DNA of 64,000 nt from Methylotuvimicrobium sp. KM2 (GCF_038051925.1 NZ_CP150634.1:1488001-1552000), one strand, 5' to 3'. Positions 17,161 to 26,351 are shown, counted from the stretch's first letter. The notes: generated by a model from the sequence alone, not told the origin. Translations and numbers: made by a program.

Positions 17161-18159
17161 TCAAGACGAATTTGTTATTTTGTTTTTTATTTTAATAGGG
17201 CAATCATTAAACTGATTTTTAAAATAATGATAAATACCATAAAACTGTGCTTTATAATAAGGATCTTTGAACCTAGATCTGCAAGCATTTAGCCATTCAA
17301 TAAATTCCCAATATCTCATTTTCAAAGGCTTTGAAGTTTCTAATGTCAAAAAGTTTGAACTAGGTATAAACTCCAAAATTGCTTTAAATAATATTCTTCG
17401 AATGAGACTCGGTTGATGAAAGCTTGCCCACAATAGAAAATTTCTCGTTAAAAAATAATTTTTTAACGGTGATAATTTGCCTCCAAACGAAGAAGAAATT
17501 TTATGCCAAATTTGTGCTTCAGGGATAACATAATGGGAAAAACCTTTAGCAGCGATATTGACGCACCAATCGAGTTCTTCAAAATTTAAAAAGAATATAG
17601 GGTTCATCAACTGGCATTGCGACAACGTTTTTTTATGAATGAACATGGCGCAACCAATTACATACTGGACTTTATAAGGACTTTGGGATTCAATAGCGTT
17701 TAGGTTATATCCTTGATAAAGATAATTGAAATTCAGCGATTTATTATCCCATTCTGCCCCCGCACTCCAGATTATCTCAGGTCTATCATAATATAAACAA
17801 ACAGGACCTATAATACCTGCATCTGGTAATTCTAGATACGCATCAGCTAGTGAATTTAAAAGAGTAGGGGATACAATCGTATCATTATTTAACAACAATA
17901 CCGCATCGGCACCATGGTCTAAAGCATAACGAATCGCACGGTTATTGCCTTCGGCAAAGCCCAAATTTTCACCATTTTCCAATAAAAAAACGTCAGGGAA
18001 CGCTGCGCGTATCGCAACCACAGAATCATCGGTCGATCCATTATCGGCGACAATAACAGAATAATGGGGGTAATTAATCTTCTGAACGGACGCGAGACAT
18101 TCCAGGGTATCTTCTTTACCGTTCCAGTTTAGGATAATGATATAGATATTAAGATGCAT
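17161..18159 (-). CDS. GT2 glycosyltransferase (rhamnosyltransferase-like)
   Basis: This 332-residue protein has the subgroup pattern of rhamnosyl- and galactofuranosyl-type GT2 enzymes: YIIILNWNGKEDTLECL at the start, VADNGSTDDS, VLLLNNDTIVSP as the metal site and FLNFEELDWC near the catalytic base. I start at ATG 18159, which opens directly into the GT2 strand and overlaps the upstream gene by 11 bp. An ATG 36 bases earlier would add MIVIYFGVLKTT and overlap by 47 bp. The coding sequence is visibly A+T-rich compared with 12-17 kb. rmlDAC at 38-40 kb would supply dTDP-rhamnose, but that link is inference. Confidence 0.8.
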   Translation of the reverse strand: MHLNIYIIILNWNGKEDTLECLASVQKINYPHYSVIVADNGSTDDSVVAIRAAFPDVFLLENGENLGFAEGNNRAIRYALDHGADAVLLLNNDTIVSPTLLNSLADAYLELPDAGIIGPVCLYYDRPEIIWSAGAEWDNKSLNFNYLYQGYNLNAIESQSPYKVQYVIGCAMFIHKKTLSQCQLMNPIFFLNFEELDWCVNIAAKGFSHYVIPEAQIWHKISSSFGGKLSPLKNYFLTRNFLLWASFHQPSLIRRILFKAILEFIPSSNFLTLETSKPLKMRYWEFIEWLNACRSRFKDPYYKAQFYGIYHYFKNQFNDCPIKIKNKITNSS

Positions 18160-19354
18160 CGTTGTTTTTAAAACGCCAAAGTAGATGACGATCAAGTAAT
18201 ATTTTTATACGGATCGAGAGGTATTTGAATAAATTCAATCTTTTAATTTCGACAGTATTTATATTGCCTATAAAGGTATTAATAGTCCGCTCCGCAGCCG
18301 TTTCAGAATAATTGTCTTTAATAAAATTCCAAGCATTCTTAGCTATCGTCTGATATAAGCCAGGGTTCTGACTGAGTTCTAATATGGCATTGACAAATTC
18401 CGTTGGGGAATTGGCAAGCAAGTAGTGTTGATTAGGCTCGATAGCAAAACCTTCTGCACCAAAACCCGTCGTTATCACGGGTCTACTAAAGCTAAAAGCT
18501 TCGCCAACTTTCCCTTTCATGCCGCCGCCATAGCGTAACGGCGCTATAACAATATCGGCATTACGGTAATAAGGCGCAACGGATGGGACGAAGCCTGTTA
18601 CTGTAATGTCAGCAGCAGAGAGTGCAAGTACTTCGGGAGGAGGAGAGCTTCCAACGATAGTTAAATGGATATGGTCACCATGTTCACGAAGCAACGGCAT
18701 GACATCGTTGCAAAAAAACAAAACAGCATCAACATTCGGCTTGTGATTGAAACCGCCTACAAACAATAGCTGAATTGAATTGCTCGGTATTCGTTCGTCA
18801 AGATCGGGAATCTCATGAATGTTGGGAATAATCTCAACGGCAGTTTTAGGACAGTTCGAAATCAGTAATTCTTTATCATTAATTGAAACCGCAATGACTA
18901 CATCAGCTTTTTGGTAAACAGAAAGTTCCTCACTTTTTACTTGGGCAGCCAAAGCAAAATCAGCCTTGTTTTGAGTTAACTTGGCTTTCGCTTCCAGTCG
19001 GTTATAGTGAACATCGACCGAGTCAACAATGACATGAGCGCTTGGTTGATAATATCGGACTAAATCAATAAAATTTTGTGCTGCAAAATAAAATTCAAAC
19101 CAGATAATATCAAACTGTGACTGTCTAACTGCTTCTATCCATTGAGAGGAAACTGCTATCGATAAACCCTCTAAATTCTGCTTGTAAGCATTATAAGCTT
19201 CAATGCCCAGTTCTTCTTGTTGGTAACTCGACGCATAGACTGCCAGAGTAACATTATGGTGCTTAGCTAAACATTTAAGTATGGAGAAAAACCGTAAGTG
19301 GCCTGATGCGCGATCAGGCATTGGTAATTGATTTGCAATGGCTAAGATATTCAT
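18149..19354 (-). CDS. GT4 family glycosyltransferase
   Basis: This 401-residue GT-B protein begins MNILAIANQLPMPDRASGHLRFFSIL, with the early RxSGxxxR-like loop found in glycosyltransferases such as TuaH/WcaI types. The C-terminal half has LLFVGGFNHKPNVDAVLFF, GFVPSVAPYYRNADIVIAPL and GGGMKGKVGEAFSFSRPVIT, the donor-binding region with a conserved Glu. It is cytoplasmic and would extend the glycan. A 199-bp gap without recognisable content (19355-19553) separates it from the next upstream gene, so an internal promoter is possible. The overlap with the downstream GT2 is 11 bp. Confidence 0.8.
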   Translation of the reverse strand: MNILAIANQLPMPDRASGHLRFFSILKCLAKHHNVTLAVYASSYQQEELGIEAYNAYKQNLEGLSIAVSSQWIEAVRQSQFDIIWFEFYFAAQNFIDLVRYYQPSAHVIVDSVDVHYNRLEAKAKLTQNKADFALAAQVKSEELSVYQKADVVIAVSINDKELLISNCPKTAVEIIPNIHEIPDLDERIPSNSIQLLFVGGFNHKPNVDAVLFFCNDVMPLLREHGDHIHLTIVGSSPPPEVLALSAADITVTGFVPSVAPYYRNADIVIAPLRYGGGMKGKVGEAFSFSRPVITTGFGAEGFAIEPNQHYLLANSPTEFVNAILELSQNPGLYQTIAKNAWNFIKDNYSETAAERTINTFIGNINTVEIKRLNLFKYLSIRIKILLDRHLLWRFKNNDAS

Positions 19355-19553
19355 CTTTTACGGTTACTCAATTAAAAGTTAAAGTATATAGCTTGGAATT
19401 TGTAGAATCCCGTTATAGAAATTTGTATCGAAGCGTGCGAGCTCCATACTGGACGGCACCAACTGTCGTAGAAATTAGCTCGACAAAAGGAAAGTAGGTA
19501 TTGCCACTTGCGGGATAGCTTGCGATGTTGAATACATCTTTCATGATTGTAAT

Positions 19554-20492
19554 CTAAAAACTTAAGATTTCTATTAATAATTGCTTGGATCGTCCCATAA
19601 GCACCATAATTGTTCTTTTTTCAGTAAATTTTATTGCCTTGTAATGCCAATACATTTTTTTTGGTTGCCATGTTAAACCGAATAACTTGATAAACAAATT
19701 TTTGTATAGCGATACAGCTTCAGCTATTAATTCTAACTTTGACTTTGAATGAATTTTTTGTTCAAAAACAAAAGCCGATATCCCTTGCCAATAACTTCGA
19801 GATAGAATCCACTCTTGTGTCGCTCGTTCTTTTGGAATTCTGTGATATAAAATTGCTTTTGGGTTATAAATAACCTTCAGTCCCGCTTGATCAACTCGCC
19901 AAAAAATTTCATTCTCTTCGTTAGAAAGCAAATTTTTCTTTTTTCGGCCTAGCGAAATATTAAACTCACCAATCTTGGTAAATACGTCTCGTCTAAACGC
20001 CATATTTAAACCATAGGGGTATTCCGGATAAATCATCCACTTAATGGATTCGCCGGAATTGGTTGAACCATAAAAACGTAATAATTCGGTATCGACCCAT
20101 TCCGGTGTCCCTCCTTCGAATGTAGGGATAGATTTTCCACCCATACAGGATGCTTCAGGATATTGGTCGAATATATTGATGACTTCAATCAACCAATTGG
20201 GGTCAAAAAATACGTCGTCGTCGACAAAAGCAATAATATCGCCGAGGGCTTCTTTTATGCCAGTATTACGAGCATGAGATAAACCAGGAGTGGGCTCGAA
20301 AACGTAACGTGCCTCTGGGTAGGTTTGAATGAATTCTTCGCAAACCTTTCGTGTATTGTCATTGGAATTATTATCAATGATAAGTAATTCGACATTTTCA
20401 TCGCTAGACTTTATTAAACTACAATAATTTTTTAAAGTTTCGGAGAGAATTTTAGAACGATTGAAAGTGCATATGACTATAGTAATAAACAT
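19554..20492 (-). CDS. GT2 family glycosyltransferase
   Basis: This 312-residue GT-A protein has FITIVICTFNRSKILS, IIDNNSNDNT, the metal motif IAFVDDDVFFDPNW (DDD near 113-115) and SNEENEIFWR, the likely catalytic-base loop. The layout matches the GT2 at 9244, with which it shares general design but not close identity. The gene lies 2 bp after the pyruvyltransferase gene in transcription order and belongs to the A+T-rich part of the cluster. Sugar specificity is unknown. Confidence 0.83.
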   Translation of the reverse strand: MFITIVICTFNRSKILSETLKNYCSLIKSSDENVELLIIDNNSNDNTRKVCEEFIQTYPEARYVFEPTPGLSHARNTGIKEALGDIIAFVDDDVFFDPNWLIEVINIFDQYPEASCMGGKSIPTFEGGTPEWVDTELLRFYGSTNSGESIKWMIYPEYPYGLNMAFRRDVFTKIGEFNISLGRKKKNLLSNEENEIFWRVDQAGLKVIYNPKAILYHRIPKERATQEWILSRSYWQGISAFVFEQKIHSKSKLELIAEAVSLYKNLFIKLFGLTWQPKKMYWHYKAIKFTEKRTIMVLMGRSKQLLIEILSF

Positions 20493-20494
20493 AT

Positions 20495-21535
20495 TTATAT
20501 ATTTATTTTTCTGATTGCTAAATCAATAGCTTCTTCAAAATCATCACATTGCTCTATATTAGAGATGTTATGAAGCCAGGTGTTAGTGAAATTAGACAAT
20601 TTCCCGTAATTATTATCTACAAAGTATACGGGAGCTTGACCTAACCAAGATAGTAATAGAGCATGCAATCGATCTGTAATAACAACATGCCCTTGACCAA
20701 GAATATTTAAACCTCTATCAAGGCGTTCTTTAGCCATTGCATTCGCAGCAAAAATTGCAAGATGCGTAAGTATAAATAATGGAACTTTAGAATTCCAGTT
20801 TAAACGCTTATGTGCCCAATCGTATAACCATTCGTATTTTGGTGAGTTCTCCCCTAACCAATCGATAATTTGGTATTTATTTTTTAGGGGTGCATCAGGT
20901 TTAAACGCTGAAACTTTTTCTTTGTCTGTTCTTGAAAGTACAACTATATCAGTTGATTTAGTTTTGATCTTTAGTGGATTTATATCCAACATTAAAGCCA
21001 TGTCAGGACAAAGATAAACTAAATTCATGTTATGTTTCTTAGCTATTTCATAGCTTTTTATATCCCTGACTAATAAGTGAAAATCTTTATGCCTAGAAAG
21101 TACTTCAAAAGAACTATTTGAACCACTAAAATCCGTAAAATTAATGGATTGCGGTAGCTGAATAATGCGATTATTAGGAAAATCAATAGATAATATTTGA
21201 CGTAGTTCTTGATGCTGTGGATATAAGTCGCCAAAATTTCCACCACCATGTATAAAAATTACATCAGTGTTTTTTATTATCCTCTTTATTGTTAATTTTT
21301 TATAATTTCTGTAATCACATACATATTTTATGGTGCATTTTCTTTTTTTAAAATAACATATTTCACCTAACCAAATAGCGCTATCGCCAACATTTGAATG
21401 ATTAGGAAAATCTATTAAAATGCCTGAACATCCTTTAGTAACTAAAGGGTCTAAAGTGTTATGAATTATTTTTCTTGTTTCTAATAACGCATTGAAATTA
21501 TTTCCAATTAACAAAATTTGTTCTCCAAGACTCAA
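20495..21535 (-). CDS. Polysaccharide pyruvyltransferase family protein
   Basis: This 346-residue protein matches the CsaB/GumL/ExoV-type pyruvyltransferase family: NVGDSAIWLGE near 48, VIFIHGGGNFGDLYPQHQELRQ near 90-112 and the C-terminal VITDRLHALLLSWLGQAPVYFVDN near 290-315. The family adds pyruvate ketals from phosphoenolpyruvate to sugars, giving acidic polysaccharide. No ATG lies near the N-terminus. The best start is TTG 21535, one base after the methyltransferase stop, without a strong ribosome binding site, so the start is uncertain. The gene is strongly A+T-rich, which suggests transfer from a different source than its G+C-richer neighbours. Confidence 0.8.
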   Translation of the reverse strand: MSLGEQILLIGNNFNALLETRKIIHNTLDPLVTKGCSGILIDFPNHSNVGDSAIWLGEICYFKKRKCTIKYVCDYRNYKKLTIKRIIKNTDVIFIHGGGNFGDLYPQHQELRQILSIDFPNNRIIQLPQSINFTDFSGSNSSFEVLSRHKDFHLLVRDIKSYEIAKKHNMNLVYLCPDMALMLDINPLKIKTKSTDIVVLSRTDKEKVSAFKPDAPLKNKYQIIDWLGENSPKYEWLYDWAHKRLNWNSKVPLFILTHLAIFAANAMAKERLDRGLNILGQGHVVITDRLHALLLSWLGQAPVYFVDNNYGKLSNFTNTWLHNISNIEQCDDFEEAIDLAIRKINI

Positions 21536-21536
21536 T

Positions 21537-22241
21537 TTAGAGTATTTTTGTTATAGTAAGCGAACCGGCAGTAGTATCAAATTGAAATTTATGTCGTTTA
21601 TCTTGAAAAAAGTCATCGGTAGCTTCTCTACAGCCCGACCAGTCATGATAATCATCTAGAATTATTGAGCCACCGGCAACAAGATAAGGTTCAATTCGTT
21701 TGAGACAATTAAAAACTGGATCATACCAATCAACATCAATATGTGCTAAACAAATAGGACTCGCTATTATTAGCTTTTCTTGTACTAGACCTTTTATTAT
21801 CGATATATTATTTTTGGAAATTTTAAGATTATTTTTCTCAAAATTTCTCACAACTTGATCGTAAAGATCAGGTAAATATCCGTAATACTCATCTCCATCA
21901 ATACCTTTAGACTGACCCTTAGTAATAATATTATAGCGTTCATGTACATCGGGTCCATCCCTTTCAGATGGCGGTGGGATCATACCAAAGACATCATATA
22001 TTTGCATCGGGCGTTTGCAATTTTTTGCAGATGCCAGCACTATTGCGGATCCGCCTAGCGCACATCCTGCTTCAATTATTATTCCAGGCAAATTCTTATT
22101 TTCTATTTCTACCAGACGATCTATTAGTGCTTGCATTTTTTGCACCGATAGATAAGTCAGTTTTTGCTCTTTGACTCTAGCCATCATTTTAATTGCTTTA
22201 TGACGGCGTAAAGTAGTTAATAAAGTAGATAAAGGGTTCAT
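21537..22241 (-). CDS. TylF/macrocin-type O-methyltransferase
   Basis: This 234-residue SAM-dependent methyltransferase has the motif I region GIIIEAGCALGGSAIVLA, an acidic segment after PMQIYDVFG, and the metal-site segments LAHIDVDWYDPVFN and GGSIILDDYHDW, characteristic of TylF-like sugar O-methyltransferases that need a divalent metal. It would methylate a hydroxyl of a sugar in the polymer. I start at ATG 22241 with a weak GAGAA upstream; an in-frame TTG lies 6 bases earlier. The gene lies 27 bp after the wzt-like gene and 1 bp before the pyruvyltransferase start, suggesting coupled expression. Confidence 0.8.
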   Translation of the reverse strand: MNPLSTLLTTLRRHKAIKMMARVKEQKLTYLSVQKMQALIDRLVEIENKNLPGIIIEAGCALGGSAIVLASAKNCKRPMQIYDVFGMIPPPSERDGPDVHERYNIITKGQSKGIDGDEYYGYLPDLYDQVVRNFEKNNLKISKNNISIIKGLVQEKLIIASPICLAHIDVDWYDPVFNCLKRIEPYLVAGGSIILDDYHDWSGCREATDDFFQDKRHKFQFDTTAGSLTITKIL

Positions 22242-22268
22242 ATTCAATTTCTCATATATTCATATATT

Positions 22269-23510
22269 TCATCTTTCTGCGTTTTTAAATGTCCAGCTAC
22301 TTTCTATATTTATTAAACCTACTTCTGGTAGACGTGTAATATCATATATACCTGCTACTATTGCAATAGGCATGATATTTTCAGCATACCACTGCATTCT
22401 TCTATATTGGTCAAGAAAAGCCAACCTCAAACTATAAGAAAAAGGCCTCAACGGTATATCGCTTAACCGACAAGTCACTTGATGTATTCCGAGTTCAAGC
22501 TTAGGACGAATATCGGGAAGCGCATTACTCACCGAAAGCACATGAACAAAATCCGAGGTATGCATGCCAATAACCACTTCGGGGCGTTCGATCGCTTTTT
22601 TGCATTCAAACGTTACACGAACTGTTAACGGTTCGTGTAAGCCTACCTCTTTTATAGTTTCACCTTGGTCATTCAGCAATTCGATTTTTTTGACATCGAT
22701 TAAGCCACTATCTTGCTGCGGAATGATTTGCCCTGAGTCGGTCAATTGATGACGACTAAAGGTTCTGTCTTGCGCTTCTTTAAAAAAAATGCCGCATACA
22801 TCACGCGGTAAACCGTCTTGAGAAATTTTGCCGTGATCCATCAGCATAACCCTAGAACAAATTCTTTCTAATTGACGTATATTATGGCCGACAATCAAGA
22901 CCGTACGTCCTTGGTGTTTGATTAGTTTTTCCATGCGTTCGATACATTTTTGCTGAAACGCCAAATCCCCCACCGCCAACACTTCATCGACAATCAAAAT
23001 ATCCGCATCCATGCTGGTCGCAATCGAAAACCCGAGTTTTACCGTCATACCAGAACTATACCGCTTAACCGGCGTATCGATAAACTGCTCCAGTTCGGAA
23101 AACTCGATGATTTCGTCCAGTTTTTGTTTGACGATTTTTTTCGGTATCCCCAGTATCGCCGCGTTCAGAAAAATGTTTTCCCGGCCGGTCAATTCCGGAT
23201 TGACGCCAGCGCCGACTTCGATCAGCGGGGCGACGCTGCCGCGTACGATCACTTCGCCTTTGGTTGGTTTACTGATGTTGGCCAAATGTTTCAGCAACGT
23301 GCTTTTGCCGGCGCCGTTATGGCCGATGATGCCGACCACTTCGCCTTCTTCGATCGAAAAGTTGACGTCGTCGAGCGCTTTGAAGCTTTCCCTTTCGTGT
23401 ACGGGCCGAAAGGTCAGCCGTCTTAACGTATTCAACGCCGTTTGCTTTAGGCTGGTCAAATGACCGAGCTGGTATTCTTTAGTCAGGTTTTTGACTTCTA
23501 TAATGGGCAT
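22269..23510 (-). CDS. Polysaccharide ABC exporter ATP-binding protein (Wzt-like)
   Basis: This 413-residue protein has a full ABC ATPase domain: Walker A GHNGAGKST (63-71), signature YSSGMTVKLGFS (near 150) and Walker B ILIVDEVLAVGD (near 170). A C-terminal beta-rich extension from about 250 matches the carbohydrate-recognition domain of Wzt proteins, which reads the modified non-reducing end of the polymer before export. With the permease at 24414 it forms an ABC-2 exporter of lipid-linked polysaccharide. The two transporter genes are separated by a TPR gene and by the miniature element at 24266-24412. Confidence 0.88.
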   Translation of the reverse strand: MPIIEVKNLTKEYQLGHLTSLKQTALNTLRRLTFRPVHERESFKALDDVNFSIEEGEVVGIIGHNGAGKSTLLKHLANISKPTKGEVIVRGSVAPLIEVGAGVNPELTGRENIFLNAAILGIPKKIVKQKLDEIIEFSELEQFIDTPVKRYSSGMTVKLGFSIATSMDADILIVDEVLAVGDLAFQQKCIERMEKLIKHQGRTVLIVGHNIRQLERICSRVMLMDHGKISQDGLPRDVCGIFFKEAQDRTFSRHQLTDSGQIIPQQDSGLIDVKKIELLNDQGETIKEVGLHEPLTVRVTFECKKAIERPEVVIGMHTSDFVHVLSVSNALPDIRPKLELGIHQVTCRLSDIPLRPFSYSLRLAFLDQYRRMQWYAENIMPIAIVAGIYDITRLPEVGLINIESSWTFKNAER

Positions 23511-23581
23511 GGTTTTCTAACGATCGATTGGGTCAATCGGACTGTTGGTTTTAGTGTTAATGAAAGAGAGGGGTTGGATGA

Positions 23582-24163
23582 TCAGTTATGTTTATTTAAT
23601 TTTTCCATACGCTTTTTCAGTGATTTCGAATCCGGCTTGTAGTGGAGACCTTTCTTTAAAATCGCAATGGCTTCTTCTTTATTGTTTTGTTTCATTAATA
23701 AGTCGCTTAATGCTGCATAGAGGGGGGCCAAGCGTGGGTTCAATGTTATGCCTTTTTGATAGGCTTGCATCGCTTCGGCATTGTTGCCGAGTCGTTCAAG
23801 GATTTGGCCGCGATCGTAGAGTATTTTTGGCATCAATAAGCTATCCGGTTTGCCATGTGTCAAGACGTATTCGATTTGTTTTAATGCTTCGTTCCGAAAT
23901 TTATCAGCTTCATCTTTGGAAATGCTGCTGTTGGCTAAATTGATACTGTGCAAACCGGCGCAATAATGATGATAATGAATAAAATTGGACCCCAGTCTTT
24001 TCTTCCAAGTTTGGTATAGCTGGCTTTTATCACCCGACGAACGCGCCTTACAATAAGGCGGTAGCCGGCTGAAATCTGCATCGCTTTTAGGCCAAGCGCC
24101 GAATGCCGATGTGCTGAATAACAGAAATATAGACAATACGCTTGAATGAAAGAGTTTAATCAT
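23582..24163 (-). CDS. Exported TPR-repeat protein
   Basis: This 193-residue protein has a signal peptide (MIKLFHSSVLSIFLLFSTSAFG, cleavage likely before AWPKS) and at least two C-terminal TPR units (LYDRGQILERLGNNAEAMQAY, LYAALSDLLMKQNNKEEAI). I chose ATG 24163 over an in-frame ATG at 24250 because it opens directly into the signal peptide and has CCAGGTC upstream. It is probably periplasmic and may act as a scaffold. The middle contains Cys in PPYCKAR and HHYCAGLH. Its place between the Wzt and Wzm genes suggests a role in export or assembly, but that is inference. Confidence 0.7.
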   Translation of the reverse strand: MIKLFHSSVLSIFLLFSTSAFGAWPKSDADFSRLPPYCKARSSGDKSQLYQTWKKRLGSNFIHYHHYCAGLHSINLANSSISKDEADKFRNEALKQIEYVLTHGKPDSLLMPKILYDRGQILERLGNNAEAMQAYQKGITLNPRLAPLYAALSDLLMKQNNKEEAIAILKKGLHYKPDSKSLKKRMEKLNKHN

Positions 24164-24257
24164 AAAAATGACCTGGTTGTTACTTATTTGTTTAAATGTT
24201 TTGATGTCATTTGCCGAACAATTGTTATTTGTAAGTGATGGAGCATTCATTTAATTT

Positions 24258-24420
24258 ATTAGATGGAAATTATTCACACCCACTATCGTTCCCGCGCTCC
24301 GGCGTGGGAATGAAGACCGAGACGCTCTAGCGTCTCGTAACGCTGGAGCGGTACTCAGGCGTTCCCACGCCGGAGCGTGGGAACGATAATTTCCGGGGGA
24401 CTGTATAGTTACATTAGATG
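24258..24420. mobile_element. IS66-type miniature element, hairpin core B, copy 2 (with target duplication)
   Basis: The 147-bp element occupies 24266-24412 and is flanked by attagatg at 24258-24265 and 24413-24420. The left end reads GAAATTATTCACACCC and the right end, on the other strand, GTAACTATACAGTCCCCC. The right target copy contains the stop codon of the Wzm-like permease (24414-24416, minus strand). The element therefore inserted exactly at the gene's end and the duplication preserved the stop. The core palindromes could act as a bidirectional terminator. Confidence 0.9.
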
Positions 24421-25232
24421 ACATCCGCAAACCAGTTTTCGGCGCGTTTGAAGAACCAGTAGCTAAACGGTAGTATCACCAAAGTCAATATCGCACCGGG
24501 ATACAATGCATCGAAATCGGGCGGCAAGCCTTTCAGCATGACGCGTTGAAAGCTGTCGATAATACCGGCTAATGGGTTCAAGGTATATAGCGTATAAAGT
24601 TTTTCCGACCAAACGCCTGCGGCTTGTTCTTCGATCAGTTTTTTATGAACCAAGCTGAGCGGATAGATGACCGGCGACCCATACATTAGCAAGGAAAGCG
24701 CAACCGGCAGGGCTTGCGAGACGTCTCGGTAGTAAACGTTTAATGCCGCACCGAAAAAACTGATCGTCAATGCGACGATCATCGTATAGAGAATGATAGC
24801 CGGCACCCAAAAGGCTTGAACGGTCGGCATCATCCGGTAATAGATCATCATACCTGCAAGGATGACGAAGCTGATTGTTAGTTCGACCATTTTGGTCGCC
24901 ATTGCAGTGATTGGGAAAACTTCGCGCGGAAAATAGATTTTTTTGATCAATGCGGCATTCGACGTGACGCTGTTAACTCCTTCGGAAGCGGATTCCTGAA
25001 AAAATACCCATGGCAATAATGCGGCAAAGGTGAGTATAGGGTAGGGGACATCGCCGCTGTCGATGCCGACAAAGCTTCTGACTAACGTAAAAATCAGCAT
25101 CAGCATTATAGGCTTCAATACGGCCCATAAAATGCCAAGATAGGCTTGTTTGTAACGGATAACGATGTTTTTCCAGGCTAGGGCGGCGATCAGTTCGCGG
25201 TATTTGAACAGGTTTATCGTAAATTTAACCAT
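24414..25232 (-). CDS. Polysaccharide ABC exporter permease (Wzm-like)
   Basis: This 272-residue ABC-2 permease has six hydrophobic helices. The family pattern is clear: YRELIAALAWKNIVIRYKQAYLGILWAVLKP at the N-terminus, FFQESASEGVNSVTSNAALIKKIYFPREVFP near 95-125 and the C-terminal LNPLAGIIDSFQRVML. Such permeases pair with Wzt-type ATPases to carry finished polysaccharide across the inner membrane. The ATPase gene is two genes downstream (22269). The stop codon lies inside the 8-bp target duplication of the element at 24266. Confidence 0.88.
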   Translation of the reverse strand: MVKFTINLFKYRELIAALAWKNIVIRYKQAYLGILWAVLKPIMLMLIFTLVRSFVGIDSGDVPYPILTFAALLPWVFFQESASEGVNSVTSNAALIKKIYFPREVFPITAMATKMVELTISFVILAGMMIYYRMMPTVQAFWVPAIILYTMIVALTISFFGAALNVYYRDVSQALPVALSLLMYGSPVIYPLSLVHKKLIEEQAAGVWSEKLYTLYTLNPLAGIIDSFQRVMLKGLPPDFDALYPGAILTLVILPFSYWFFKRAENWFADVI

Positions 25233-25449
25233 CGATTTGTCAGTGTGTTATTCAAGTGCTGGTGATTGAGAAAATTCGTATTCGCTATATTTCGTCGCTG
25301 CTAATGTCGTTAAATAGGGCGCTGGGGATAATTTAAGAATTTCGCCCCAAATTATCCCCCTTTTGAAAAAATCTCCCCTAACCCCTTTTTTCCAAAGAGG
25401 GGAGCGTCGGTAACCATGCTTGGATGCAATGATTATTTCCAACCATATT
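25233..25449. other. Short gap with a diverged hairpin block
   Basis: These 217 bp between the permease and sulfotransferase genes include a C-rich block at about 25335-25410 (ccccttttttccaaagaggg) related, in reverse, to the cores of the elements at 27848 and 29987. No matching terminal repeats or target duplication could be found here, so it is a loose or decayed copy. Confidence 0.5.
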
Positions 25450-26283
25450 CTAAAATTTCTCCGGCAAGCTCAGATAATATTTTTGGAAGATTGCTTGTAA
25501 GCCATCGCACAGTTCGCGAACTTTCGGATCGATTTCAGGCGGATTTCTGCGTTTGATCGAACTGGAAAATATCCCCTTGATCATGCGATCTTGATATTCG
25601 ATACCGATAAAATTGCAGATGTTTTTAACATTAAATTCCGGTTGCGTTACCAGATCTTCGTAGGAAATCACAAGTACCCGATTGTCTTGTTGGAACCGTT
25701 GATTGAAGAATAGCATGTTACGGAAATACCATTGTATTGCCGATGCGGTTGAATCGCCGATTCCGACCGAGATCAAATCTTTTAAAATAGTGCGGGTTTC
25801 TTCCGTCATTCCCCGTCCCAGCCATTCCTGGCTGCCGCCATGAACGATTCGTATTACTTGTTTTTCCATGTTTGGAAATGAATTTAGCATGGATGATACG
25901 ACGTCATCGTAGTCTCTGACAATCCAAATGGTTTTGGCCGGTTGAAAAAATGCCATGAGTTCGGTCAGGTCTTGAAGTTCGCACAGGGCTTTGATAATGA
26001 ACCTAGGTGCGCGCGATCGTTTGACCAGTCCCTGGATTGTTTGTCGATCGCGCATTTGATAATTGTCGAATGCGCGGGTATCGCGTTCGTGGTAAACGTC
26101 GGTCTCCAGACTTTTTTCCAAAATATCCATCAGCATATTGGTGCCTGAGCGTTGCATGCCGGCGATAAATATTCGCTCTTGCGAACAATGATTGAATTTC
26201 GGCAGCATCCAATAGGCTTTTTTAACCCATAAAAACATGCGTCGAGTCAATTCGTTTTTGATGTGATTGAGTTTTCTTTTCAT
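25450..26283 (-). CDS. Sulfotransferase family protein
   Basis: This 277-residue protein has ERIFIAGMQRSGTNMLMDIL near residues 38-57, the 5'-phosphosulfate loop with RSGTN in place of RSGTT, and KTIWIVRDYDDVVSSMLNSF near 120-140, the 3'-phosphate loop with Arg and two Ser. A basic helix precedes the domain (KRKLNHIKNELTRRMFLWVKK). It is the third sulfotransferase in the window and lies between an ABC exporter permease and a PaaK-like ligase, in the same orientation. That is consistent with sulfation of the exported polymer, though the acceptor is unknown. Confidence 0.78.
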   Translation of the reverse strand: MKRKLNHIKNELTRRMFLWVKKAYWMLPKFNHCSQERIFIAGMQRSGTNMLMDILEKSLETDVYHERDTRAFDNYQMRDRQTIQGLVKRSRAPRFIIKALCELQDLTELMAFFQPAKTIWIVRDYDDVVSSMLNSFPNMEKQVIRIVHGGSQEWLGRGMTEETRTILKDLISVGIGDSTASAIQWYFRNMLFFNQRFQQDNRVLVISYEDLVTQPEFNVKNICNFIGIEYQDRMIKGIFSSSIKRRNPPEIDPKVRELCDGLQAIFQKYYLSLPEKF

Positions 26284-26351
26284 TGTTTACGAGCGTATTT
26301 TATGGGGCGATAAGTTTTTTAATTGTTGTTTCAGTCGCCGTCGGAAAATGC

